This document shows positions 15,548 through 23,784 of a DNA stretch of 64,000 nucleotides, piece after piece (position 1 is the first letter of the stretch; each line of letters starts with the position of its first letter). The notes under the pieces are model-generated. The model was not told the origin of the DNA and made no database searches. It saw only the letters and a program-made list of their open reading frames with translations. Source of the stretch: DATJPY01 sp035506135 (GTDB lineage: Bacteria; Myxococcota_A; UBA9160; PR03); contig DATJPY010000007.1 in the NCBI GenBank assembly GCA_035506135.1, positions 1 to 64,000 of the forward strand, in the 5' to 3' direction. Position numbers and translations under genes: made by a program.

Positions 15548-17277
15548 CAGCCGCGCAGCGTCCGGCGCCGCGCCAGGTAGTCCACCATCACGTAGGAGCC
15601 GAGCCGACCCGGCGACGTGTAGAGCGCCCGGCCCTTGTTGATGCGCGTCATCTGCTCCACGAAGCCGACCAGCTCGGGCGAGGCGTCCAGCATGAAGGTG
15701 TTGATCGTGACGCCGCGCCGCGTGATCCGGCGCACCTGCTTCAGCGTCTCGGCGGCGGCGTGCGGCGAGACCCCGCCGAAGCCCATCGGCCACTCGACGC
15801 GCAGCTCGCGGCCACGGAAGTACGCCGTGGGCTGTCCGTCGGTGATGACCAGCACCTGCGCGCTCGGGCTCGGATGCCGGGCGATCAGCCGCTCGGCCAG
15901 CATGAGCGCCTCCTGCAGATTGGTGAAGGGCTCGCCCATGTCCCAGACCGCCTCGGGCAGCTCCTGGATCTGCAGCTCGCGGGCGCGCGTCGAGAAGCCG
16001 ACCACGAAGAAGTGGTCGCGCGGATAGCGCGTGCGGATCAGGTGATCGAGCGCGAGGGCGACGCGCTTGGCGGCCGGGAAGCGGCCGGCCCACGACATCG
16101 ACCAGCTCATGTCGAGCGCCAGCACGGTGGTGGCCTGCGTGCGGTAGTCCATCTCGCGGACCTCGAGGTCCTCGAGGTTCCAGAGAATCGGTTGCTGAGC
16201 TGTCGCGCGTCTGTTGACTTCGCTCGCTGCGCTCGCTGCGCGCGCCCGCTCCGCGGGCGCTGGCCGATACTCCAGGCGATCGGGTTGCTGCGGAGGCGAC
16301 GCAGGGCCTGCGACTCCGCGCTTCACGGCGTTCAAGAGGGATCGAACGACGTCGACGTCGAAGGCGTCGCCGAACTGCCACGGGCGGGTCTCGTCGGGAC
16401 GCGGGAGGCCCACGCCCACCCGGACGGTGTCGTGGGCGCCCGGGCGACCCTTGCGCAGCGCGCCGTAGACCGTGGCGAGCGCCTGCGCGCCGATGCGGCG
16501 GATCGCGCGCGGCGTGAGCTCGGGCCCGCCGCTGCCGTCGCGGAGCATGCCCGCGCGGCGCAGCTCGGGCTCGAGGCGGCGCAGGATCACCAGCGATCGG
16601 AGCGCGTTCTCCGAGAGCAGCTCAGCGAGCTGCTCGGGGTCGATCGGCTCGAGGTTCCCGCTGGCCAGATCGCGCGCCAGGCGCTCGAGCGCCTCCATCC
16701 GCTCGCGCACCTGCTGCGCCGTGTCGTAGTCGGCCGGCTCGCGGCCGCGGAAGCGGCTCCCGCGCTCGGCGAGGAAGCGCTCGAGCGCGCGCAGCCGGTC
16801 GAGCTCGCCCAGCAGCTCGGCGAAGCCCGCGCCCGCCTCGGCGTCCTCGAAGCTCCAGTCGCGGAAGCGCTCGATCGCGTCGGAGAGCCGCCCCTCCGGC
16901 TGGTGGCGGCGGTCCTTGAACTCGTTCATGCGGCTCGACTCGTAGCCGTGTCGGGCGCGCTGGGCGGCCTCCTCGCGGTCGAGGATCCGCTCGAGGCGCC
17001 GGCGCAGATCCGCGGTCGCCTCGTCCATGCGGTAGCGCTGCTCGAGCGAGCGGATCTCGCTGCGCAGCTCCTTCTCGAGCTCGTCGAGGCCCATGACGCG
17101 CATGTCGAGGCCGGCGAGCTCGAAGCCCGAGCGGCGCATCCACTCGAGCGCGGACGCGAGGTCGAGGCCCTCCATCATCCAGTCGGAGAGTGCGTCGAGG
17201 GCCCCCTCGGCGTCGAGCGAGAACGCCTCCTGGGTGCCGTCCCAGCGGCTGTAGCGCCAGCTCCTCATCGGCGACAC
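15547..17277 (-). CDS. VWA domain protein (MoxR/ChlD-type partner)
   Basis: A 576-residue cytoplasmic protein. The N-terminal two thirds are helical and charged (many Arg/Glu, coiled-coil-like near residues 60-110). The C-terminal von Willebrand A domain starts near residue 385 with the MIDAS DMSWSMS, followed by TNLQEAL and VITDGQPT. It sits directly downstream of an AAA ATPase of the ChlI/MoxR type, the usual arrangement of ATPase-VWA pairs that act as chaperones or metal-insertion machines. Residues about 329-364 are encoded by an inserted dispersed repeat (16186-16290), seen as a low-complexity Ala/Arg/Pro stretch just before the VWA domain. Confidence 0.85.
   Translation of the reverse strand: MSPMRSWRYSRWDGTQEAFSLDAEGALDALSDWMMEGLDLASALEWMRRSGFELAGLDMRVMGLDELEKELRSEIRSLEQRYRMDEATADLRRRLERILDREEAAQRARHGYESSRMNEFKDRRHQPEGRLSDAIERFRDWSFEDAEAGAGFAELLGELDRLRALERFLAERGSRFRGREPADYDTAQQVRERMEALERLARDLASGNLEPIDPEQLAELLSENALRSLVILRRLEPELRRAGMLRDGSGGPELTPRAIRRIGAQALATVYGALRKGRPGAHDTVRVGVGLPRPDETRPWQFGDAFDVDVVRSLLNAVKRGVAGPASPPQQPDRLEYRPAPAERARAASAASEVNRRATAQQPILWNLEDLEVREMDYRTQATTVLALDMSWSMSWAGRFPAAKRVALALDHLIRTRYPRDHFFVVGFSTRARELQIQELPEAVWDMGEPFTNLQEALMLAERLIARHPSPSAQVLVITDGQPTAYFRGRELRVEWPMGFGGVSPHAAAETLKQVRRITRRGVTINTFMLDASPELVGFVEQMTRINKGRALYTSPGRLGSYVMVDYLARRRTLRG
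16186..16290 (+). repeat. Dispersed arm-plus-hairpin repeat, copy inside the VWA gene
   Basis: Contains the shared upstream module (cggttgctgagctg), the arm (gacttcgctcgctgcgctcg) and the stem gcgcccgc/gcgggcgc at 16242-16249 and 16253-16260 with a TCC loop, then tggccgatactccag. It lies antisense to the VWA gene, whose reading frame stays open through it. Confidence 0.65.
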
Positions 17278-17289
17278 TCGTGCGTAGCG

Positions 17290-18702
17290 TCAGGCGCGGG
17301 CATAGCGCGCGCGTCCCTCGACGGCCGACTTGTTGAGCCGGTTGGCGAGGTGGAGGCCCTCGAGCACGAACTCGATCGCCGACGCCAGGCGCGGCGGCGA
17401 GTCGCCGCCCGCCAGCGCTGCCGCGGCGGCGCGCAGGCCCGGAATCTGGTCGAGCCCGACCAGGTACTCGGCCGACGACATCTGCGATGACACCTCGACC
17501 TGCCAGCCCTGCTCGAAGGCCTCGAGCACCGCCGCCATCCCCTCGAGCGGCACCGCCGCTTCGAACACGAGCTTGGTGGCGCTGCGCACGAGCCCGCCGA
17601 CGACGTCGGCCTCGGAGCGCTCGCGGCCCGCGTACTCGAGCTCGAGCTTGCCGGCCGTCGACACCGAGAGGGCGTCGAGATCGGAGATGCGCGGCACGGC
17701 CTCGGCCTCGCCGAGCCGCAGCGCGCGGCGCAGGGCGTTGGCGACCAACGTCTCGTAGTTGGCGATCGACATGCGCACCGAGACGCCCGAGGTCTGATTG
17801 ACGTCGGCGCTCTGGCGCGCCTGCAGCGTGAGCTCCGCGATCAGCTCGGCCAGGAAGCGCGGCACGTGGACGGCGACGCCCTCGACCGGCGGGAGCTTCA
17901 CCTCCTGCAGCACCACCGCCAGCTCCAGCTCGCGGGTCGGCGGATAGTGCGTTCGGACCTGTGCGGCGTAGCGGTCCTTGAGCGGCGTGATGATGCGGCC
18001 GCGGCTCGTGTAGTCCTCGGGATTCGCGCTCGCGACCACCAGCACGTCGAGCGGCAGGCGCACGCGGTAGCCCTTCACCTGGACGTCGCGCTCCTGCATC
18101 ACGTTGAAGAGGCCGACCTGCACCTTCTCCGCGAGGTCCGGGAGCTCGTTGATGCAGAAGATCCCGCGGTTCGTGCGCGGCAGCAGCCCGAAGTGGATGG
18201 TGAGCTCGTCCCCGAGCGAGCGGCCGGCCGCGACCTTCACCGGATCGACGTCGCCGATCAGATCGGCGATCGAGACGTCCGGCGTGGCGAGCTTCTCGAC
18301 GTAGCGGTCGTCGCGGTGCAGCCACGCGATCGGCGTCTCGGGTCCGCGCTCGGCCACGAGCGAGCGCGCGTACGCCGAGATCGGGGCGTAGGGGTCGTCG
18401 TGGATCTCGCTGCCCTCGACCACCGGGATCCACTCGTCGAGGAGCCCGGCGAGCTGGCGGATCATGCGCGTCTTGGCCTGGCCGCGCTCGCCGAGGAAGA
18501 TCAGGTCGTGGCCGCACAGGAGCGCGTTCTCGACCGCCGGCACCACGCTGTCCTCGTAGCCGAGGATGCCGTCGAAGAGCGGCGCGCCGGCGCGCAGCCG
18601 GGTCAGCAGGTTCGCCCGCAGCTCCTCGCGCACGGGGCGGGTGCGCAGGCCCGCGCGCTGCAGCTCGGCCACGGTGTGGATCGGAGGCGGAGGCTTCGGC
18701 AT
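17290..18702 (-). CDS. AAA+ ATPase of the MoxR/magnesium-chelatase ChlI type
   Basis: A 470-residue ATPase. The Walker A loop is GERGQAKT, Walker B is GIFCINELPDL, the sensor-1 region is LVVASANPEDYTSRGRIITPLKDR, and the sensor/arginine finger area follows. The sequence resembles ChlI-like ATPases that work with a VWA-domain protein, which is the next gene downstream (12-base gap). The C-terminal ~130 residues form a helical lid typical of this clade. Its client is unknown; placement beside SppA and an M48 protease hints at envelope protein quality control (inference). ATG at 18700-18702. Confidence 0.88.
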   Translation of the reverse strand: MPKPPPPIHTVAELQRAGLRTRPVREELRANLLTRLRAGAPLFDGILGYEDSVVPAVENALLCGHDLIFLGERGQAKTRMIRQLAGLLDEWIPVVEGSEIHDDPYAPISAYARSLVAERGPETPIAWLHRDDRYVEKLATPDVSIADLIGDVDPVKVAAGRSLGDELTIHFGLLPRTNRGIFCINELPDLAEKVQVGLFNVMQERDVQVKGYRVRLPLDVLVVASANPEDYTSRGRIITPLKDRYAAQVRTHYPPTRELELAVVLQEVKLPPVEGVAVHVPRFLAELIAELTLQARQSADVNQTSGVSVRMSIANYETLVANALRRALRLGEAEAVPRISDLDALSVSTAGKLELEYAGRERSEADVVGGLVRSATKLVFEAAVPLEGMAAVLEAFEQGWQVEVSSQMSSAEYLVGLDQIPGLRAAAAALAGGDSPPRLASAIEFVLEGLHLANRLNKSAVEGRARYARA

Positions 18703-18707
18703 CAGGG

Positions 18708-19529
18708 TCAGCGCGCGGTGGGCGGGCGATCGCCGCCCGTGAGCAGTCGGATGCGCTCCTGGATGATCTCGAGCCGGCCGTCGTCGTCGACCTCGAGCCC
18801 GGGAGGCAAATCCTCCTTCGCGATCGCGGCGCGCGTGGCCTGGAGGCGCTCGGCGGTGGCCGGGTGACTCGAGAGGAACTCGGGCATCTGCGACCCCCCC
18901 TGCGCCATCAGGGTCTCGAAGAAGCTGGGCAGGCCGTTCGGATCGTAGCCCGCCTGCGGCAGCACACCGACGGCGAAGTCGTCGGCCTCGCGCTCGGCCT
19001 GGCGCCCGAACGAGTTGACCACGGCCATCGCGCCGAGCCCGCCCAGCATGTTGGCACCCGCCGCCGCGCCCCCGCCGCCGACGATGCCGGCGGCGGCCAC
19101 CAGCGCCTCCTGCCCGATGCTCGCCGCGCGCTGCTTGCCGTAGTTCTGGGCGATGTGGCGGCGCACCACATGACCGACCTCGTGCGCGATGACGCCCGCC
19201 AGCTCGCTCACGTTGCGCGCCTTCAGGATCGTCCCGGTGTGGACGTAGATGCTGCCCGCGGGCCCCGCGAAGGCGTTGATCTCCGGCTGGTCGACCACGT
19301 AGAAGTGGAACTCGAAGGGCTGCGGGCCGGCGACGCGCAGCACGTCGTTGCCGATCTTCGACACGTAGCCCACCACGATCGGGTCGTTCACGAAGCGGTA
19401 GTGCTGGCGCGCCTCGCGCTCGAACTGGACCCCGAGCTGCTTCTCCTCGGGAACGGTCAGGGTCGAGCACGCGAGTGCGACGAGCGGCGCGAGGAGCGTC
19501 AGGCGGCTGCTAGAGCAGCGCCTTCGCAT
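18708..19529 (-). CDS. M48-family zinc metalloprotease lipoprotein
   Basis: A 273-residue periplasmic peptidase resembling BepA/LoiP. ATG at 19527-19529 gives a lipoprotein signal with lipobox VALAC at residues 17-21. The zinc site is HEVGHVVRRH with the third ligand in EADDFAV, and SSHPATAERL is the usual C-terminal motif. BepA-type enzymes degrade misassembled outer-membrane proteins. No TPR tail follows, unlike BepA, so LoiP/YcaL-like is closer. The gene overlaps the end of the 2-phosphoglycerate kinase-like gene by 20 bases. Confidence 0.9.
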   Translation of the reverse strand: MRRRCSSSRLTLLAPLVALACSTLTVPEEKQLGVQFEREARQHYRFVNDPIVVGYVSKIGNDVLRVAGPQPFEFHFYVVDQPEINAFAGPAGSIYVHTGTILKARNVSELAGVIAHEVGHVVRRHIAQNYGKQRAASIGQEALVAAAGIVGGGGAAAGANMLGGLGAMAVVNSFGRQAEREADDFAVGVLPQAGYDPNGLPSFFETLMAQGGSQMPEFLSSHPATAERLQATRAAIAKEDLPPGLEVDDDGRLEIIQERIRLLTGGDRPPTAR

Positions 19530-20700
19530 CGAAGCCTCCCACCTTTCGCAGCGTCTCGGCGACATGCTTCAGGATCGAGAGCACGGAGGCGTCGATCGAC
19601 TCGTTGTCCACGATCGGGATGTCGTAGCGGTCGGCGAGCTCGAGGAAGTGGTCCTGGATCTTCTGGATCGCCTCGAAGTTCTCGAGGTAGTGGTGCGGCG
19701 CGCGCGGGCTCTCGCGGCCGCGCGAGGTGAAGCGCGCTCGGAACGCCTGCTCGTCGAGCGTGGCCACCACGAGGAAGATCACGTGGGCGGTGTCGTGATA
19801 GACCGAGAGATCGAGCAGGCCCGGGACGATCGAGACGCCGTCGAGGATCAGGCTCGCGTTCTCGGCGATGGCGCGGTCGATCATCGCCCGGACGCCGACC
19901 GAGACGATCTCGGCCTGGTCGAGGAAGGCATCGATCACCGGGTCCTCGCCGTGCGCCGCGCGCCCCAGCATGCGGTGCGCGTCGTACGAGGACGCGTGGA
20001 TCGCGGGCACCAGCTCGGGCGAGAGCATGATGCGCATGATCTGGCGGATCGCGTCGGTCGAGAGCACGTGGTGGATGCCGAGGCGGCGCGCCACCTCGAG
20101 TGCGAGGGAGGTCTTCCCCGAGCCGGTCGCGCCGCCGAGCAGGAGGATCACGGGGCGGTCGGGCTGCTGGTAGCGTCGCCAGACCAGGTAGCGCTCGGCG
20201 GTGCGCGCGCCGAAGCGGCGCTCGAGCGTCTGGTAGGCGAGGCGACGCAGCTCGCGGCGGTCGATCTCGCGGAGCCCGCGCAGCACGAGCGTCCCCTCGA
20301 TCTCGCGCGCGACGTCGAAGGCGTCGTTCGGCTCGATCGCCGCGGCGAGCAGCGACTGCGAGAGAAAGCCCTTGGAGAACGGGGCTGACCCCGTGGGGCC
20401 GACCACCCGGATGCTCGGGCCGACCGGCGCCGCCTTGGCGTCCTCGAGAAGGTGCCGCTCGCTCAGGATCTGGCTCAGCGTCTCGCCGAGCTCGGCGAGC
20501 GGAACCAGGCGGCGCGGGCGGAGCCGCTCGCGCACCTCGTTGGCGGTGGCGAAGGCGTCCTCGAAGGCGAGCCCGCGCGCCATCAGCGAGTGCACCAGGA
20601 TGCCGCGCATGAACGGCCGGCGGATGGTGCCGTGCTCGATGTAGAGGCGGTCCCGTCCGCTCCCCGGCGTCGAGTCGCTGCGCCTCGTCTGCGAGCTCAT
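19510..20700 (-). CDS. 2-phosphoglycerate kinase-like protein with two ATP-cone modules
   Basis: A 396-residue protein. Two ATP-cone-like modules come first (PFMRGILVHSLMARG near residue 29 and PFSKGFLSQSLLAA near residue 107), followed by a P-loop kinase domain with GGATGSGKTSLALEVARRLG and STDAIRQIMR. The family is named after the methanogen enzyme that phosphorylates 2-phosphoglycerate in cyclic 2,3-diphosphoglycerate synthesis; bacterial homologues have no settled role. A 16-base palindrome (20379-20394) falls inside the coding sequence just before the second cone. It is the first gene of the long minus-strand operon and divergent from the ParA-fusion operon. Confidence 0.8.
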   Translation of the reverse strand: MSSQTRRSDSTPGSGRDRLYIEHGTIRRPFMRGILVHSLMARGLAFEDAFATANEVRERLRPRRLVPLAELGETLSQILSERHLLEDAKAAPVGPSIRVVGPTGSAPFSKGFLSQSLLAAAIEPNDAFDVAREIEGTLVLRGLREIDRRELRRLAYQTLERRFGARTAERYLVWRRYQQPDRPVILLLGGATGSGKTSLALEVARRLGIHHVLSTDAIRQIMRIMLSPELVPAIHASSYDAHRMLGRAAHGEDPVIDAFLDQAEIVSVGVRAMIDRAIAENASLILDGVSIVPGLLDLSVYHDTAHVIFLVVATLDEQAFRARFTSRGRESPRAPHHYLENFEAIQKIQDHFLELADRYDIPIVDNESIDASVLSILKHVAETLRKVGGFDAKALL

Positions 20701-21127
20701 GGTTTCAAGCTACCTCAGCGCCCCCGGACCGCGAGGAGGCCCGCGAAATCGAACATCCATCTGACTTTTTCGATTGACTTCCATTCGCGCTCGCTCCTAT
20801 CGTGCTGGCTGCGGACGTGTATTGGGGGGTGTTTCTGTCCGCCAGTTGCGCACGTGTGCGCCATCCCGTCCTGGGGCTGCCGGCACGGAGCGGCTTCCGA
20901 AACGAAGGCCGACTCCGGATCGCGTCGGTCGCTCGAATTCCCGGCACCTCACGACGCCGGCTCCCCAGCATCGCCTCGCTGCGTCGGACCGTTCCGGCGC
21001 GGCGCCCCCACTTCGAGCGGGTCCGTGCGAAACGCGAGGTCGCGGCGCACGGCGGAGGGCATGCGCGCATCGACTGATCGAACGGAGGTCCAGAGCCACG
21101 GTCCCGAGGCTCCGGAAGGGGGGCGAC
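20701..21127. other. Divergent 427-base intergenic region
   Basis: No convincing gene. The end next to the kinase gene is relatively AT-rich. A candidate rightward promoter has TTGACT at 20774-20779 and TATCGT at 20798-20803 (18-base spacing, weak -10). The end next to the ParA fusion carries a strong ribosome-binding site (GGAAGGGGGG) eight bases before the ATG at 21128. Confidence 0.5.
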
Positions 21128-22207
21128 ATGAGCACGCGGGTCATCGCGATCGTCAACCAGAAGGGGGGTTGCGGGAAGACGACCACGGCCGTGAACCTGG
21201 CGGGCAGCCTCGCCAACGATGGCGCCCGCGTTCTGGTGGTCGACCTCGATCCGCAGGCACACGCCACCCTGGGCCTGGGCATCGATCCCGAGCAGCTCGA
21301 CGAGAACCTGTACGAGGTGCTCGCGGAGGACGACGGCGCCGAGCGGCTCGCGGAGGTGATCGTGCCCGTGGCCGAGGGGCTCCACGTCGCGCCGTCGGGC
21401 ATCGTGCTCTCGGCGCTGGAGCAGAAGCTGGCGCAGGAGCGGGCCGAGGCGCGCACCGAGCGGCTGTCGCGAGCGCTCGACTCGCTCGACGGAGACTACG
21501 ACTTCGTGCTGATCGACTGCCCGCCGAACGTCGGGCTGCTCACCTTCAACGCGCTGCGCGCCGCCGGGGAGGCGATCATCCCGCTCGAGACCAGCCACTT
21601 CGCCCTCCACGGCGTGAGCAAGGTGATGGAGACGATCGCGCTGCTGGGCGAGCGGGTCGGCCGAACGCCCTCGGTGCGCGTCCTGGCGACGCTCTACGAC
21701 GGGCGCACGCGCTTCGCGCGCGAGACGCTGGCCGAGATCCGCAGCCGCTTCGGTGACCTGTGCTTCGACACCGTGATCCGCGGCTGCGTCCGGCTGCGCG
21801 AGGCGGCGCGCCGCGGGCTTCCGATCGGGAGCACCGCCAGCCGCTCGAACGGCGCCGTCGACTACGCCGCGCTCGCGGCCGAGATCGCGGCGGGAGATGC
21901 GGGGCGCGCGGAGCTCGGGGTTTCGTCCGCCGCCGGGCTGCGCGAGGTCGTGGTCGAGTACCGGGACCCCCGCGCCGAGGACGTCCGGATCGCGGGCGAC
22001 TTCAACGGTTGGGTGCCCGACCGCGGGGTCGAGTCGACGACCGCGAGCGAGGGCAGCACCCGGGTGTGGCGGAAGGTGCTCCACCTGGCACCGGGCACCT
22101 ACGAGTACCGCTACGTGGTCGATGGCGAGTGGCGTGCGGATCCGCGAAACCCGGAGCAGGTGGCGACGCAGGTGGGACCGCCGAACTCGCTCCTCGTGGT
22201 GCGATGA
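21128..22207 (+). CDS. ParA/MinD-type ATPase fused to a CBM48-like glycogen-binding domain
   Basis: A 359-residue protein. Residues 1 to about 255 are a Soj/ParA ATPase: deviant Walker A KGGCGKTT, DLDPQAHATLGLG, and LIDCPPNVGLLTFNAL. After a short linker, residues about 270-359 read as an early-set/CBM48 (AMPK-beta-like) domain: VRIAGDFNGWVPD, then RKVLHLAPGTYEYRYVVDGEW and DPRNPEQV. Both halves are in one frame with no break. No ParB or parS site is seen nearby, so this is probably not plasmid-type partition. A strong Shine-Dalgarno precedes ATG 21128. The next gene starts in its stop codon (ATGA). Confidence 0.88.
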   Translation: MSTRVIAIVNQKGGCGKTTTAVNLAGSLANDGARVLVVDLDPQAHATLGLGIDPEQLDENLYEVLAEDDGAERLAEVIVPVAEGLHVAPSGIVLSALEQKLAQERAEARTERLSRALDSLDGDYDFVLIDCPPNVGLLTFNALRAAGEAIIPLETSHFALHGVSKVMETIALLGERVGRTPSVRVLATLYDGRTRFARETLAEIRSRFGDLCFDTVIRGCVRLREAARRGLPIGSTASRSNGAVDYAALAAEIAAGDAGRAELGVSSAAGLREVVVEYRDPRAEDVRIAGDFNGWVPDRGVESTTASEGSTRVWRKVLHLAPGTYEYRYVVDGEWRADPRNPEQVATQVGPPNSLLVVR

Positions 22208-23037
22208 GGTCGAGGCGGGTGCCGCGAGAGCTGGGAGACGTGCTGCACTACTTCATCCCCGAGCTCGGCGCGGGCGGCGGCATCGACGAATCCGCGCCCG
22301 CGCTCTCGGTCCCGTTGCTCGGTCGCGACGTGGTGCGCGCGGCGCTGCTGTGGAACCTCGCGGTCGAGGCGGCGCGGCAGGGAGCGCGGGCCGCGCTGGT
22401 GACGCCGGCCGCCGGCCCGAACGCGCCCTGGCCGGGCGACCGACGCCAGCCTCTCGGCGTCGACGTGATCGAGGTGTTCGGCGACGAACCGTCGGCGCTC
22501 GCGCGAGCGGCCGAGGCCGCCTCGCTGCAGCCCGCGTCCCTGGACGCACCGCCGCTGGTGCTCGCGGCCGTCCCGGCGCCGTGGCTCGCCAAGGGTGCCG
22601 ACGCGGGCGCGCTGCTTCGCTGGGTCGTCGCGCTGGTCCGGCCCGACGAGAGCGAGGCCGACGAGACCTGGGGCGTGCTCGAGGCGGTCGCGGCGCAGGA
22701 CCCTCGCGCGCGGCTCGGCGCCGTGATCTTCGGCGTGCGATCGCTCGCCGAGGCGCGGGCGAGCTTCGAGAAGCTCGCGGCGCGGGTCGAGCGCGAGCTC
22801 GCGCGGCCGCTCGCGAGCTACGGCGTACTGATCGACGACGTCGAGCTCTCGCGCTCGATCGTGACGCGCCGCCCGATCGCGCTCGTCCATCCCACCTCGC
22901 CGGCGGCCCGGGCGCTCGCCGACGTCGCCTCCCTCTGCCTCGCCGACGCCAGCGAGCGCGGCGGCCCCGAGCCGGCCGTCGGCGCCGAGCGCGGCACCGG
23001 CCGTCCGGTCGCGGAGCGCGGCGCGACCCTTGTCTGA
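22204..23037 (+). CDS. Degenerate MinD/FlhG-like protein lacking a P-loop
   Basis: A 277-residue protein starting with an ATGA overlap on the ParA fusion. The C-terminal half matches the end of MinD/FlhG/FleN proteins: SYGVLIDDVELSRSIVTRRP and HPTSPAARALADVA. At the N-terminus the region expected to hold KGGVGKT reads LLGRDVVRAALLWNLAVEAA, so there is no Walker A. It is probably an inactive partner or scaffold for the ParA protein. Assignment to this superfamily rests on the C-terminal resemblance and strand order, and is moderately sure. Confidence 0.65.
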   Translation: MRSRRVPRELGDVLHYFIPELGAGGGIDESAPALSVPLLGRDVVRAALLWNLAVEAARQGARAALVTPAAGPNAPWPGDRRQPLGVDVIEVFGDEPSALARAAEAASLQPASLDAPPLVLAAVPAPWLAKGADAGALLRWVVALVRPDESEADETWGVLEAVAAQDPRARLGAVIFGVRSLAEARASFEKLAARVERELARPLASYGVLIDDVELSRSIVTRRPIALVHPTSPAARALADVASLCLADASERGGPEPAVGAERGTGRPVAERGATLV

Positions 23038-23590
23038 GCCGACGCCCGAGCGATCGGCGCTGCGGCGGGAGCTGCGGTCGCGCCTCGGCCAGCTCGGCGT
23101 GTCGCTTCAGCTCCTCGCGGAGGGCGTCCTCGGAGAGGAGGACGAGCCGATCGACTGGGTGGCCGCCCTCCCCGACGGACGGGCGGTCGTGGGCCTCCTC
23201 GCGCCCGAGGCGGGCGATGGAGCGCTGCTCGCACGAGGTCTCGGCCAGCGCGCCTGGGTGCAGGCGCGCCTGCCCGACTGGCAGCAGATCGCACCGGGCC
23301 TGGTGCTGCGCCCGGAGGCGCGCCCGCTCCTGCTCCTCGTCGCGTCGGACTTCCCGCGCGCGGTCCGGATCGCCGTCCGCGAGGCGGATCCGGACGGCAT
23401 CCGCATGGTCCGCTACGCCTGGCGCGCGGGCCGCCGCGGGACCGAGCTGGCGCTCGAGGCGGTCGAGGCGCCGCCCCGGCCGATCCCCGGTGAGCCGCCG
23501 GCCGCGCCGCCCCGCCTCGCATCGACCTTCCGCAGCGGCCTCTCGGAGCAGGACTTCGAGCCGCGGCCGGGCGAGAGCAGCCGCACCTGA
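23030..23590 (+). CDS. Hypothetical protein, third gene of the ParA-CBM48 operon
   Basis: A 186-residue protein with a TTG start overlapping the preceding gene by 8 bases. No family recognised. The first ~140 residues look like a compact alpha/beta domain (VSLQLLAEGVLGEEDEPIDWVAALPDGRAVV, LVASDFPRAVRIAV); the tail is Pro/Arg-rich and disordered. No signal peptide or membrane segment. The tight overlap suggests it works with the two ParA/MinD-like proteins. Confidence 0.7.
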   Translation: MSEPTPERSALRRELRSRLGQLGVSLQLLAEGVLGEEDEPIDWVAALPDGRAVVGLLAPEAGDGALLARGLGQRAWVQARLPDWQQIAPGLVLRPEARPLLLLVASDFPRAVRIAVREADPDGIRMVRYAWRAGRRGTELALEAVEAPPRPIPGEPPAAPPRLASTFRSGLSEQDFEPRPGESSRT

Positions 23591-23784
23591 CCCTGATCGA
23601 CCCCGCTTCTCCACGCATTCTTGGCCCGCCCGTCGCCCCGAGGGGCCCGGAAGTGACGACTCTCGTCCATGGTGACGTTTTTTGACACCTGATGGGCGTG
23701 AACCGCCACTACCTGGGCGGGGGGCTGGAAGCTGCGGAGGGGTGCGCTCGCGCACCGGAAGGCGGACCCGGGAAGGGGGAAGGC

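Noticed and set aside
21128..22207. Chromosome partition locus (parA with parB/parS)
   Set aside because: No ParB gene or parS-like 16-mer was seen nearby, and the ATPase carries a carbohydrate-binding-type domain instead.
23682..23710. Perfect TTGACA upstream of the sigma-factor gene as a promoter
   Set aside because: No acceptable -10 hexamer at 16-19 bases; kept only as a remark.
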